29,539 nucleotides of DNA from Pontimonas sp. (GTDB lineage: Bacteria; Actinomycetota; Actinomycetes; Actinomycetales; Microbacteriaceae): NCBI GenBank assembly GCA_021741945.1, contig JAIOWV010000005.1, forward strand, positions 1 through 29,539, written 5' to 3'. Positions 7,771 through 15,890 of this stretch are shown here, in pieces. Under the pieces are notes generated by a model. It made no database searches. It saw only the letters and a program-made list of their open reading frames with translations, and was not told the origin of the DNA. The translations under genes were made by a program, and so were the position numbers. Within the stretch, counting starts at the first letter, position 1, and every line of letters starts with the position of its first letter.

Positions 7771-8748
7771 ATGGTTCAGCATTCAGAACAGGTCAGTTTC
7801 GGGCGTGGAGGCCTAACTGTCAGCAGCCTCGGAGTGGGTACCGCCCCGCTCGGTGGCCTGTTTAGTTCAGTGGCGGATTCGGACGTCGACGAGCTCATCG
7901 CTCTGGCCCTCGAGCGGGGACTTTCTTACTTCGACACCGCCCCGTTCTATGGCAGCGGTTCCTCTGAGCGCCGCATCGGGAAGGGCCTTCGCAAGGTTCC
8001 CCGCTCGACGTTCACTATTTCCACGAAGGTCGGTCGTGTTCTGATTCCCGGCGCGTCCACGGAACCCAACGAATACGTGGATTTGGACCCGTTTACTCCT
8101 GTTTTTGACTACACCGCCTCTGGCATTCGTCGGTCTTTTGAGTCAAGCCTCGAGCGCCTTGGCCTCGATTCGGTAGATATTCTCTACATTCACGACCCCG
8201 ACGATCACCTTGACCAGGCGATCTCAGAGGCATATCCGGAACTCGACAAGATGCGCCAGGAGGGTCTGGTTGCCTCGATCGGCGTAGGCACCAACATTGC
8301 CGACATCGGCACCCGCTTTGTGCGGGAGACCGATATTGACGTCGCCCTTGTCGCCGGCCGCTACACGGTTCTCGACCAAATTGGCTTAGCCGAGTTTTTA
8401 CCAGAAGCCCACCGTCGGAATGTTTCTGTGTTGGGTGCTGGGGTGTTCAACTCGGGGGTCTTTGTTAACCCTGTGGAGGGAGCAACCTATAACTACGCAC
8501 CGGCCTCTCCGGAGATCCTCCAGAAGACCCGGGCCATCCACGAGGCGATCGCACCCTTTGGTGTCTCCGCGGCCACTGTCGGCTTGCAGTTCCCGCTGCG
8601 CCACCCGGCAGTGAAGGCAGTTGTGACCGGCGTGCGCACCGCCGCTGAACTTCAGTCCAACATCAATGATTTCGACGCGGAAGTGCCCTCGGAGCTCTGG
8701 GAGTCACTCGAGTCGAAGGGTCTGATCGAGCCGCTCGATATCCCATGA
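7771..8748 (+). CDS. Aldo/keto reductase, probable L-fucose (D-threo-aldose) 1-dehydrogenase
   Basis: A 325-residue AKR-family protein. ATG 7771 is chosen because it follows a GAAGGGGG ribosome-binding site and begins family-like sequence; the frame is open further upstream through the promoter region. The catalytic tetrad is visible: Asp55 and Tyr60 (YFDTAPFYGSG), Lys86 (ISTKVGR) and His141 (DILYIHDPDDH). The sequence resembles the D-threo-aldose 1-dehydrogenase/L-fucose dehydrogenase/L-galactose dehydrogenase branch, which oxidises C1 of L-fucose (and often D-arabinose and L-galactose) to the lactone with NAD(P)+. That is step one of the pathway whose later enzymes surround it. It is first in a five-gene chain joined by exact 4-nt overlaps. 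Confidence 0.88.
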   Translation: MVQHSEQVSFGRGGLTVSSLGVGTAPLGGLFSSVADSDVDELIALALERGLSYFDTAPFYGSGSSERRIGKGLRKVPRSTFTISTKVGRVLIPGASTEPNEYVDLDPFTPVFDYTASGIRRSFESSLERLGLDSVDILYIHDPDDHLDQAISEAYPELDKMRQEGLVASIGVGTNIADIGTRFVRETDIDVALVAGRYTVLDQIGLAEFLPEAHRRNVSVLGAGVFNSGVFVNPVEGATYNYAPASPEILQKTRAIHEAIAPFGVSAATVGLQFPLRHPAVKAVVTGVRTAAELQSNINDFDAEVPSELWESLESKGLIEPLDIP

Positions 8749-10511
8749 CCCGTGTGCTCGTTGCCTCTGTGGCCACCGGCGGGAGCGACGTTCGCGACTT
8801 CGCCTGGCCGCTTCGCAACGGGCCCATTCACGCGGCTCTCGCGCATCACTATGTCGCAGCTGGCCTCGGTGACTTCGTGATTATCGCCAGAGGCCCCCTT
8901 GCCGGTTATCCAGTTGTGGGCACCCAGGTGGCGACAATCACCGCGGTGTCGCCACAGGGTGGTGGGATCGCAGAGGCCGCCATCGAGGGCTCCCTGGCGT
9001 CAACGCTTCTGAAGTTGGGCCTCGATGCGCTGGTGTTGCACGGTAAGGCTCAGACTGTCTCTGGTCTCAGAATTTCCATCGACGACGAGGAGTTGGTGAC
9101 GAGGCTTGAGCTCTCGGTCGTGGACCCGGCGCTCGGTGTGTGGGCCACAGATGGCGCGCTTCGTCACACTAAGAATGATGTGGTCATGACTACCGGCGAG
9201 CTTGGGATGACTGGCCACCCCGCAGCGGCCATTGTCGTCAACAACGGGTTTCCGACCGCACAGGGCGGGCTGGGCGCTGTCCTCGGTGCCATGAATCTCA
9301 AATATCTTGTTCTCACCGCGCCACCGAGAGAACTGCGCCCCACACCTACTCAGGCCCGGATTACCGCGGACTATGCCGCAGCGATTGACGGTAATCCCTT
9401 GACGGCCAGTGAGCGCGACTATCCGGGCTTTGCTCTGTGGCCAGCCCCAGAGCTTGTGGGCTATGCGGGCTCGCAGCGCTTCACCGGACGAGTAGGCCCA
9501 GGTCTTGCTGGCTTCTCAGGACAAGACTTCATGCCCTATGCGCAGGACGATGGCGCGAGCACGTGTCCCGGATGTCCGCAAGCCTGCCTCAAGTCATTCG
9601 GCCTCGACCCTTCCACACCGGTTGATGGCGGGCGTGCTCACCAACTGGCAATCAGTGCTTTCGCGTCCCAAGGTGACGAGACCGATCCCCGCAGAATGAT
9701 TGATTTCAACGCAACCTGTCACGATTTGGGTGTTGAGCACTTAGCGGCTGAGGAATCACTTGCAGAGCTTGGGCAAGCAGATGAGGGCGATCTCCGCACG
9801 GTGATTCTTGCCGCACTGCGGCGCTATCCCCAGGGCAGTGGAGAATCGATGCGAATCAAAGGTATGGCCATTCCACCCTTTGACCCGCGGGGCAATCAGG
9901 GGCTAGGCGTTGGCTTCGCCTTGAATCCCACCGGACCCCGGTATGACGTGCTTGAGCACGACATTGATTTTGACTCTGACCATCCCTGGATGGAGCGTGA
10001 AGGGATTGGTCGCGAGTTTGGGATCCCGCAGGGAGGGTTGAAGCTCGGCACACTCGGCCAGAATCGGCACAAGTCGCTGGAGCTTCTCTGGTTGGCGTGG
10101 AGTGGCTTGGATGCACTCGGCGTGTGTGAATACGCCGCACCGCCCACCAGGGAGTTGACACTGCAGGGCGTCGCCGAGCTTGTCCGAGACGTCACTGGCG
10201 AAGACTTCAGCGACACCGACATTTACGACCAAGGCTTGATTCGACTCGCGTTCCTCCGACAGTGCAACGCATTGCTCGGTCTTGATGCCAGTAAGGACGC
10301 GCTTCCAGCGCATTTCCACGATTCACCGATTGGTGAAGGGCGTCTCGCGGGCGTCACGGTGGACAGGACCGAGTTCGAGGCAGCTGCTGATTACCTGTGC
10401 ACGGTGTTCGGGTGGGACGCGACGGGATTGACCGCTGGTCACGAGGTGCGTCTGCGTGTCGATAAAGTCAACGAGGAGCTGGCGAGCCAGCTGGAGGGAA
10501 TAATCCGATGA
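8745..10511 (+). CDS. Aldehyde ferredoxin oxidoreductase (AOR) family tungsto/molybdopterin protein
   Basis: A 588-residue protein, close to the 600-620 usual for AOR. Family blocks appear in order: RGPLAGYPVVGT (49-60), GGGIAEAAIEG (72-82), LGLDALVLHGKA (91-102), AQGGLGAVLGAMNLK (172-186) and KGMAIPPFDPRGNQGLG (372-388). The [4Fe-4S] ligands are intact: Cys274, Cys277 and Cys281 in CxxCxxxC, plus Cys461 in LDALGVC. Pyrococcus AOR has the same set at 288, 291, 295 and 494. AOR enzymes oxidise aldehydes to acids with a bis-pterin W or Mo centre and ferredoxin or another carrier. Two usual motifs differ: GSKNLKA is GAMNLKY, and the conserved GA(C/D)H-type His is replaced around 397-400 (GPRY). 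It overlaps both neighbours by 4 nt, so it is an integral part of the fucose operon. Its substrate is unknown; a sugar or a C2/C3 hydroxyaldehyde is a guess. No cofactor-assembly or ferredoxin gene is in the window. Confidence 0.88.
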   Translation: MTRVLVASVATGGSDVRDFAWPLRNGPIHAALAHHYVAAGLGDFVIIARGPLAGYPVVGTQVATITAVSPQGGGIAEAAIEGSLASTLLKLGLDALVLHGKAQTVSGLRISIDDEELVTRLELSVVDPALGVWATDGALRHTKNDVVMTTGELGMTGHPAAAIVVNNGFPTAQGGLGAVLGAMNLKYLVLTAPPRELRPTPTQARITADYAAAIDGNPLTASERDYPGFALWPAPELVGYAGSQRFTGRVGPGLAGFSGQDFMPYAQDDGASTCPGCPQACLKSFGLDPSTPVDGGRAHQLAISAFASQGDETDPRRMIDFNATCHDLGVEHLAAEESLAELGQADEGDLRTVILAALRRYPQGSGESMRIKGMAIPPFDPRGNQGLGVGFALNPTGPRYDVLEHDIDFDSDHPWMEREGIGREFGIPQGGLKLGTLGQNRHKSLELLWLAWSGLDALGVCEYAAPPTRELTLQGVAELVRDVTGEDFSDTDIYDQGLIRLAFLRQCNALLGLDASKDALPAHFHDSPIGEGRLAGVTVDRTEFEAAADYLCTVFGWDATGLTAGHEVRLRVDKVNEELASQLEGIIR

Positions 10512-11422
10512 ATCACGTCGTGTGGACCCAGTGGGACGACTTGCAGGCCCCTGAGGGTGTCACTGTGTTGGGGCCCGCAACGGCACCGATTGACAGCGAT
10601 GCCATCAAAGAGGTCACCTTCTATGTCCCTCGTTACATGTCGGGTTTAGCAGGGCTTGAGCCCATCCGAGCGATGCCCGCACTGCGTCACGTGCAATTGC
10701 CAAACGCCGGATATGACGATGCTGTTGCCTTCCGGCGTGAGGGCCTCACCTTCTGTAACGCGAGGGGAGTGCACGACATCTCAACGTCGGAGCTGGCGCT
10801 CGGCTTGATGATTGCCTCGCTGCGCGAGATTGACAAGTTTGTCCTTGCCCAGAGTTCAGGCCAGTGGCTTCAAGGACCGAGACCCTCTCTTGCTTACAAG
10901 AAGGTGGCCTTAGTGGGGTTCGGGTCCATTGGCCAGACCATTGGGCGCATGCTGGAGCCCTTCAATGTTGATCTTCACGCCTTCACGCGCTCGGGCGCTA
11001 ATGGCACCCACACGATGGCGGCGCTTGATGGACTGCTTCCGACCTTTGACGTGGTGATTCTGATTCTTCCGGCCACACCTGAGACCGTGAATTTGATGGA
11101 CCAGAGGCGCCTTGGGCTCATGAAGGATGGCGCGCTGTTGGTGAACGTGGCCCGGGGCACGATTGTCGATTCGGATGCACTCGTTGCCGAACTGGAATCC
11201 GGTCGGATTCGTGCGGCACTCGATGTCACCAACCCTGAGCCGTTGCCCTCCGACCACCGTCTTTGGCAGGCGCCAGGGCTCATCATTTCCCCGCATGTCG
11301 GCGGAAACTCCAGCGCTTTTGAGCCTGGGATGCGAGCCCTCTTGGCCACCCAGCTTTCTCGACTCGCCTCCGGCGAAGAACTGCTCAACATTGTTATGGA
11401 AGGAAAAGGGGAGGGCTCATGA
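10508..11422 (+). CDS. D-isomer-specific 2-hydroxyacid dehydrogenase
   Basis: A 304-residue NAD(P)-dependent dehydrogenase of the D-2-hydroxyacid family. The nucleotide-binding GFGSIG is at 137-142. The catalytic triad is visible as Arg216 (NVARGT), Glu244 (TNPEPLP) and His263 (SPHVGG). The sequence after the Rossmann motif (MLEPFNVDLHAFTR) favours NADP+ or NAD+ without a clear acidic discriminator. It reduces 2-keto acids such as glyoxylate, hydroxypyruvate or pyruvate, or runs in reverse. It overlaps the AOR gene and the amidohydrolase gene by 4 nt on either side. A role in the fucose pathway is not part of the textbook route; it could handle glyoxylate or glycolate from a C5 branch, or work together with the AOR-like protein (inference). 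Confidence 0.88.
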   Translation: MNHVVWTQWDDLQAPEGVTVLGPATAPIDSDAIKEVTFYVPRYMSGLAGLEPIRAMPALRHVQLPNAGYDDAVAFRREGLTFCNARGVHDISTSELALGLMIASLREIDKFVLAQSSGQWLQGPRPSLAYKKVALVGFGSIGQTIGRMLEPFNVDLHAFTRSGANGTHTMAALDGLLPTFDVVILILPATPETVNLMDQRRLGLMKDGALLVNVARGTIVDSDALVAELESGRIRAALDVTNPEPLPSDHRLWQAPGLIISPHVGGNSSAFEPGMRALLATQLSRLASGEELLNIVMEGKGEGS

Positions 11423-12276
11423 TGAGAATCGATTCACACCACCACGTGTGGGACCTGGCTGTTCGGGAACAAGACTGGATGGTGGGGGATGCTCTGAAGC
11501 CCATCTCCAAGACCTTCACCATGGCCGATATGGAGCCGGAGCTCGAAGCGGCGTCTATTGACTACACCGTGATTGTTCAAACCGTGGCTGTCATGGAGGA
11601 AACGCCAGAGTTTCTGACCATCGCAGCGGAACACCCCAAGGTCGCAGCTGTTGTTGGCTGGTTGGACATGGAGGCCGAGGACATCACTCCGGCGCTCGAG
11701 AGCCACCTCTCCCACCCAGAAGCACACCGTTTGGTCTCGATTCGTGACCTTGCTCAGTACCAAGAGGACCCCAGGTGGCTCATGCGCCCCAACATCGTGC
11801 GCAACGTCCAGCGGTTGGGGGAGCGCGGTCTGAGCTTCGACATCCTGACTCTCGCCCCGCAGCTAGCGGCCGCCGTGGACCTCGTTGCTGCCTGCCCGGA
11901 CACGCAGTTTGTCCTCGACCACATCTCGAAGCCGAACATCGCCGCGGGTGACATTGATGGGTGGGAGAAGGACATGAAGGCGCTTGGCGAATTGCCGAAC
12001 GTCGTCGTCAAGGTCTCCGGCATGGTGACTGAGGCGAAGTGGGACAACTGGACGGTGGAGACCTTCCGCCCCTATGTCGATGTGGTGACGGAGAACTTTG
12101 GCCCACAGCGCATGATGTTTGGCTCTGACTGGCCGGTCTGTCTTCTCGGTGGCACCTACCAAGACATTGTGGGAATCGTCGAGACAATCACCGCTGACTG
12201 GTCGGCATCAGAGAAGGAGTTCTTCTGGTCTACCACCGCCATCAACGCCTACCGTCTGAAGGACTTGCTTTCGTGA
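11419..12276 (+). CDS. Amidohydrolase family protein, probable L-fuconolactonase
   Basis: A 285-residue amidohydrolase_2 (TIM-barrel) protein. The N-terminal metal/substrate motif DSHHHVW (5-11), LDHISKP with His168, KVSGMVTEA (198-206) and the late FGSDWPVC with Asp237 are all visible and match the L-fuconolactonase/L-rhamnono-lactonase group of COG3618. It hydrolyses the 1,4- or 1,5-lactone produced by the dehydrogenase at 7771 to free L-fuconate, feeding the dehydratase at 6378. Two in-frame ATGs are adjacent (11419 and 11422); the first overlaps the previous stop. Its own TGA overlaps the GTG start of the LldD gene. The lactone ring could also come from D-arabinose or L-galactose. Confidence 0.9.
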   Translation: MMRIDSHHHVWDLAVREQDWMVGDALKPISKTFTMADMEPELEAASIDYTVIVQTVAVMEETPEFLTIAAEHPKVAAVVGWLDMEAEDITPALESHLSHPEAHRLVSIRDLAQYQEDPRWLMRPNIVRNVQRLGERGLSFDILTLAPQLAAAVDLVAACPDTQFVLDHISKPNIAAGDIDGWEKDMKALGELPNVVVKVSGMVTEAKWDNWTVETFRPYVDVVTENFGPQRMMFGSDWPVCLLGGTYQDIVGIVETITADWSASEKEFFWSTTAINAYRLKDLLS

Positions 12277-13493
12277 GCGTAAAGAGACAATTCCCCCGCT
12301 GGAGCAGCGTCAAGCCGATGCTGGGGTGGTCGTGGCCAACCTTACAAAGGCGTGACCGGGGGCTCGAGAGGGCGCTCACGGTCTCTGACCTGCGGGATCT
12401 CTCTGCCAAGCGCGTTCCCCGCTCGGTCTTTGACTATGTCGAGGGTGGTGCGCTCCAAGAACTTAGTATTCAACGAGCCAAAGACGCCTTTAAGAGGGTG
12501 GAATTTCGGCCACGAGTGTTGACCGGTGTGGCACACGTTGACTTGAGCACCACGATTCTTGGCAAGCCCACCTCGATGCCGATCATTTTTGCCCCGACTG
12601 GCTACAGCCGCATGATGCACTACCGCGGCGAATACGCCGTGGCGGCATCTGCGGCCAAGAACGACGTCATTTACAGCCTCTCTACTATGGGCACTGTCTC
12701 GCCAGAGGATCTGGTCGGCGCGACCCCCGAGGGGCGCAAATGGTTTCAGCTCTACCTGTGGCAAAACCGCGATCAGTCCAGGGACTTCATCCAGCAGGCA
12801 AAGCGTGCTGGCTTTGAAGCCCTGGTGCTCACCGTCGACACTCCGGTCAGTGGACAGCGGTTGCGCGACACCCGCAATGGGCTGACCGTGCCACCGAAAA
12901 TCACCATGAAGACCTTCCTCAACATGGCGACCAAGCCGAAGTGGTGGGCAAACATGCTCACCACGCCACCTCTGGAGTTCGCTGCCATGCGCGGCTACGA
13001 CCGCTCTCTCTTTGAGCTCGCCCAACTGATCTTCGACCCAACGGTGACCATGAAGGACATCCCGTGGCTGCAGAAAGAGTGGGGCGGACCTTTGATTGTG
13101 AAGGGAGTCCAGACCGTTGAAGACGCGCTTGCACTCAAGAAACTCGGTGTCCAAGGCATCGTCCTCTCGAACCACGGTGGCCGTCAGATGGACCGTGGCA
13201 CAGTGCCCCTGGAAATCCTTCCCGAGGTTCGCGCGGCAGTAGGAAAAACCATGGAAATTTACATCGATGGTTCAGTCTTGAACGGTGGCGACGTTCTCGC
13301 TGCTGTTGCGCTGGGGGCGAATGCTGCCCTGATTGGTCGCCCCTACCTGTATGGCCTCATGGCTGCGGGGGAAGCTGGTGTTGACCGAATGTCGGATATT
13401 TTCCGGTTAGAGATGGACAACACCATGAAGCTTCTGGGAGTAGGCAGAATGTCCGACCTTGGGCCAGAGCACGTCCGTTTACGAAGCCACTAG
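12273..13493 (+). CDS. lldD: FMN-dependent alpha-hydroxyacid dehydrogenase, L-lactate dehydrogenase type (copy 1)
   Basis: A 406-residue FMN_dh protein starting at GTG in a GTGA overlap. Active-site residues are present: Tyr161 (FQLYLWQNRD), Lys277 (VKGVQTVED), and His301/Arg304 (SNHGGRQ). L-lactate is the product released by the 2,4-diketo-acid hydrolase step of the L-fucose route, so an L-lactate oxidising enzyme at the end of the operon closes the pathway to pyruvate, with electrons going to the respiratory chain. A second, distinct paralogue lies at 17695-18924; both begin with VKRxFPR and are colinear. This copy differs in the phosphate-binding region (IDGSVLNGGD against LDTGIMSGAD in copy 2) and has HGGRQM in place of the common HGGRQL, so the two may prefer different hydroxyacids. 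Confidence 0.88.
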   Translation: MSVKRQFPRWSSVKPMLGWSWPTLQRRDRGLERALTVSDLRDLSAKRVPRSVFDYVEGGALQELSIQRAKDAFKRVEFRPRVLTGVAHVDLSTTILGKPTSMPIIFAPTGYSRMMHYRGEYAVAASAAKNDVIYSLSTMGTVSPEDLVGATPEGRKWFQLYLWQNRDQSRDFIQQAKRAGFEALVLTVDTPVSGQRLRDTRNGLTVPPKITMKTFLNMATKPKWWANMLTTPPLEFAAMRGYDRSLFELAQLIFDPTVTMKDIPWLQKEWGGPLIVKGVQTVEDALALKKLGVQGIVLSNHGGRQMDRGTVPLEILPEVRAAVGKTMEIYIDGSVLNGGDVLAAVALGANAALIGRPYLYGLMAAGEAGVDRMSDIFRLEMDNTMKLLGVGRMSDLGPEHVRLRSH

Positions 13494-13518
13494 CGACACA
13501 GAATCCGAGGACACCACC

Positions 13519-14979
13519 GTGGGAACACTGAACTCCATTAGCCCCTTCACCGGCGAAACACAGTTTGAGCCCATTGCTGAATCAACTGCGGCCGACGTTG
13601 AGGCGGTGGTGGCCCGATCCGCTGCGGCGAGTGCGGCCTGGGCCAGACTGGTGCCGACCGAGCGTGCACGCGCGCTCCGAGCCATTGCAGATGCTCTGGA
13701 CGCGGACCCCGCGTCACTGGCTGAGCTTGCCCACCAAGAAACGGCCCTCGGAGCCGACCGTTTGGTCGGCGAAATCGCCCGCACCACGTTCCAACTTCGC
13801 CTGTTTGCGGAGGAGCTCGAGAGCGGCCGTCTGCTGGCAACGGAAGTCGACGAGGCCTTAGCGGGATTGCCCCCTGTTGGCCACCCTCGTTTGGTTCGTA
13901 AGTATGTGGCGCTGGGCCCGGTCGCTGTTTTTGGAGCCGGCAATTTCCCCTTCGCGTTCGGGCAACTCGGGGGCGACACGGCGAGCGCTCTTGCTGCGGG
14001 GTGCACCGTAATCGTCAAAGATCACCCAGGCCACCCACACCTAGCCCAGACGCTCACTTCCTTGGCGCAGACCGCACTGGCTGGTGCCGGGTTTGATGCT
14101 GACGTGTTCCAGAGCGTCAGGGGAATGGCCGCGGGTGCCGCCCTGGTGGCTCATCCTGCTGTTCAGGCCGGCGCGTTCACTGGTTCCCAGAAAGCCGGCC
14201 GAGCGCTATTCGATATAGCTTCGTCACGCCCCGAACCGATCCCTTTCTACGGGGAACTCGGAAGCATGAACCCTGTGTTCATCACACAGGCCGCCCTTGA
14301 GTCCAGGCGGGATGAGCTTGCCACGGAGTTGGCAACATCTCTCACGATGGGTCGCGGCCAGCTCTGCACGAAGCCCTCGGTGATTTTCGTGCCAGACGAT
14401 CAGGCATTTATTGACGCCCTGGTCGCAGCGCTCTCCGCTGTTGCGCCAGGGCAACTGTTGAGCCCGCTGTCACTAGAGCGCTACGTACAGGGGGTGTCAG
14501 GGGTCGCAGGCGTAAGCGGTGTGACCGAGCTCATTCCCACTAGTGCTGGATCCGACCTGACGGTAGCCCCCGGGCTCTTGGCGACCAGCTATGAAAACTT
14601 CCTTCAGAACTCAGAAGAGTTGCTGGAGGAGTGCTTTGGCCCCGTCGGCCTGATAGTTCGATGCTCCTCCGAGACGGATTTCGATACCGCGATCGGTCAC
14701 CTGGAGGGCGCTCTTGTCGCCACGGTCCAGGCCGTTCCCGGGCCCGATGCCGAATTGGCGCGCCATTTGGTGGACGAGCTGTCCTTCATCGCGGGTCGCG
14801 TCGTGGTCAACGGGTGGCCCACAGGCCTTGCCGTGACGCCTTGGCAGCATCACGGCGGCCCCTACCCGGCATCAACCTCGGTTCTTCACACCTCAGTGGG
14901 CTCGCAAGCGATGATGCGCTTTGTTCGCCCAGTGGTCATCCAGAACGTGTCGGATGACCAGTGGCCTGGTTTGCTGTAG
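13519..14979 (+). CDS. Aldehyde dehydrogenase, 2-oxoglutarate-semialdehyde dehydrogenase (KGSADH) type
   Basis: A 486-residue aldehyde dehydrogenase. I start at GTG 13519, with CGAGG eight bases upstream, instead of an ATG inside the LldD gene at 13459. The KGSADH-type signature is visible: GPVAVFGAGNFPFAF (133-147), GGDTASALAAGCTVIVKDHPGHP (in 151-173), Glu246 in GELGSMNPVF, and catalytic Cys283 in GRGQLCTKPS. Family members oxidise 2,5-dioxopentanoate to 2-oxoglutarate with NAD(P)+ at the end of oxidative pentose and hexarate pathways. In this locus it suggests a pentonate branch beside the fucose route, or oxidation of another short aldehyde such as lactaldehyde. It follows lldD by 25 nt and ends 6 nt from a convergent gene. 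Its C-terminal half is somewhat shorter than usual. Confidence 0.85.
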   Translation: MGTLNSISPFTGETQFEPIAESTAADVEAVVARSAAASAAWARLVPTERARALRAIADALDADPASLAELAHQETALGADRLVGEIARTTFQLRLFAEELESGRLLATEVDEALAGLPPVGHPRLVRKYVALGPVAVFGAGNFPFAFGQLGGDTASALAAGCTVIVKDHPGHPHLAQTLTSLAQTALAGAGFDADVFQSVRGMAAGAALVAHPAVQAGAFTGSQKAGRALFDIASSRPEPIPFYGELGSMNPVFITQAALESRRDELATELATSLTMGRGQLCTKPSVIFVPDDQAFIDALVAALSAVAPGQLLSPLSLERYVQGVSGVAGVSGVTELIPTSAGSDLTVAPGLLATSYENFLQNSEELLEECFGPVGLIVRCSSETDFDTAIGHLEGALVATVQAVPGPDAELARHLVDELSFIAGRVVVNGWPTGLAVTPWQHHGGPYPASTSVLHTSVGSQAMMRFVRPVVIQNVSDDQWPGLL

Positions 14980-14985
14980 CAGCCT

Positions 14986-15840
14986 CTAGTGCATGATCGG
15001 GTCAACGCACGTTGACCTGATTGTTCCAAGCCCCTCAATGGTTGTCTCGACACTCTGCCCAACCGTGAGGTACTGCGGTGGCTTCATGCCCATGGCAACA
15101 CCCGCAGGAGTTCCCGTGTTGATGATGTCTCCTGGGAAGAGCTCCATGCAGTTGCTGACATAGCGGACGATTTCCAGAACAGGGAAGATCATGTCGCCAG
15201 TATCGGAGTTCTGGCGGACCTGACCGTCGACGCTGCAGGTCATGGCTTTGTTCTGCGGGTTGAAGCTCGGGTCAGTCTCAATCCACGGCCCGCAGGGGTT
15301 GAACGTGGGGAAGGCCTTGCCCTTGTCCCACTGGCCACCGCGCTCAATTTGCCAGTGGCGTTCGGACACGTCTTGACAGACCGTATAGCCGAGGATCGCA
15401 GCTTGCGCTTCCTCGTGGCTCGAGGCATAGCGCAGACGCTTACCGATGACGATGCCAAGCTCGACTTCGTAATCGGTGGCGGTTGAACCCGGGGGGATCT
15501 CGATGTCGTCATAAGGGCCAACGACGCAGTCGGGGGCCTTCATGAAGACGACAGGCTCTGTGGGGATTGCTGCGCCCGTCTCCTCCGCGTGCTTGCGGTA
15601 GTTCAGACCTATGCAAATAATTTTTGTGGGTCTGGCCACAGAGGCCCCGATTCTGGAGGTAGCCAAGTCCACGGCAGGCAGCGAATCTAGGTTTGCCGTG
15701 CGGACGGACTCGAGGCCTCCGGCTTCTAGGGTGTCCCTGGACCAATCATCGACCAGGGAGTCCACATAGACCGCGGAATCTGGACTGAGAAAGACGACCG
15801 GCTTTTCTTTTCCAACTGCTCCAACGCGGCCAATTCTCAT
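14986..15840 (-). CDS. FAH-family hydrolase, probable 2,4-diketo-3-deoxy-L-fuconate hydrolase
   Basis: A 284-residue fumarylacetoacetate-hydrolase-family protein. ATG 15840 follows GAAAGAG and is preferred over the adjacent GTG 15843. Metal ligands are visible as Glu125 and Glu127 (TDYEVELGIVIGK) and Asp157 (CQDVSER), with conserved Lys173 (GGQWDKGKA) and a late GDIINTGTPAGV segment. This closely resembles the group that cleaves 2,4-diketo-3-deoxy-L-fuconate or -L-rhamnonate to pyruvate and L-lactate, the step after the SDR at 5629. Some FAH proteins instead dehydrate 2-keto-3-deoxy-D-arabinonate to 2-oxoglutarate semialdehyde, which would feed the adjacent KGSADH; the DVSERxxQ and GGQW features make the hydrolase the better call. 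It is transcribed alone, divergently from the IlvD/EDD gene, over a palindromic operator. Confidence 0.85.
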   Translation of the reverse strand: MRIGRVGAVGKEKPVVFLSPDSAVYVDSLVDDWSRDTLEAGGLESVRTANLDSLPAVDLATSRIGASVARPTKIICIGLNYRKHAEETGAAIPTEPVVFMKAPDCVVGPYDDIEIPPGSTATDYEVELGIVIGKRLRYASSHEEAQAAILGYTVCQDVSERHWQIERGGQWDKGKAFPTFNPCGPWIETDPSFNPQNKAMTCSVDGQVRQNSDTGDMIFPVLEIVRYVSNCMELFPGDIINTGTPAGVAMGMKPPQYLTVGQSVETTIEGLGTIRSTCVDPIMH

Positions 15841-15890
15841 CACAGCTCTTTCTCGATACGGTCAATACAGGGGAAACGCAGACATTCCCC

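Noticed and set aside
7674..7772. Upstream in-frame extension of the L-fuconate dehydratase
   Set aside because: It covers the divergent promoter and the aldo/keto reductase start and is not family-like.
12342..13175. 277-codon minus-strand frame opposite lldD copy 1
   Set aside because: Low-complexity His/Arg-rich product with no recognisable domain; the plus-strand gene carries all catalytic motifs.
13459..13518. Earlier ATG for the aldehyde dehydrogenase
   Set aside because: It would overlap lldD by 35 nt with non-family residues; GTG 13519 has a well-spaced GAGG.
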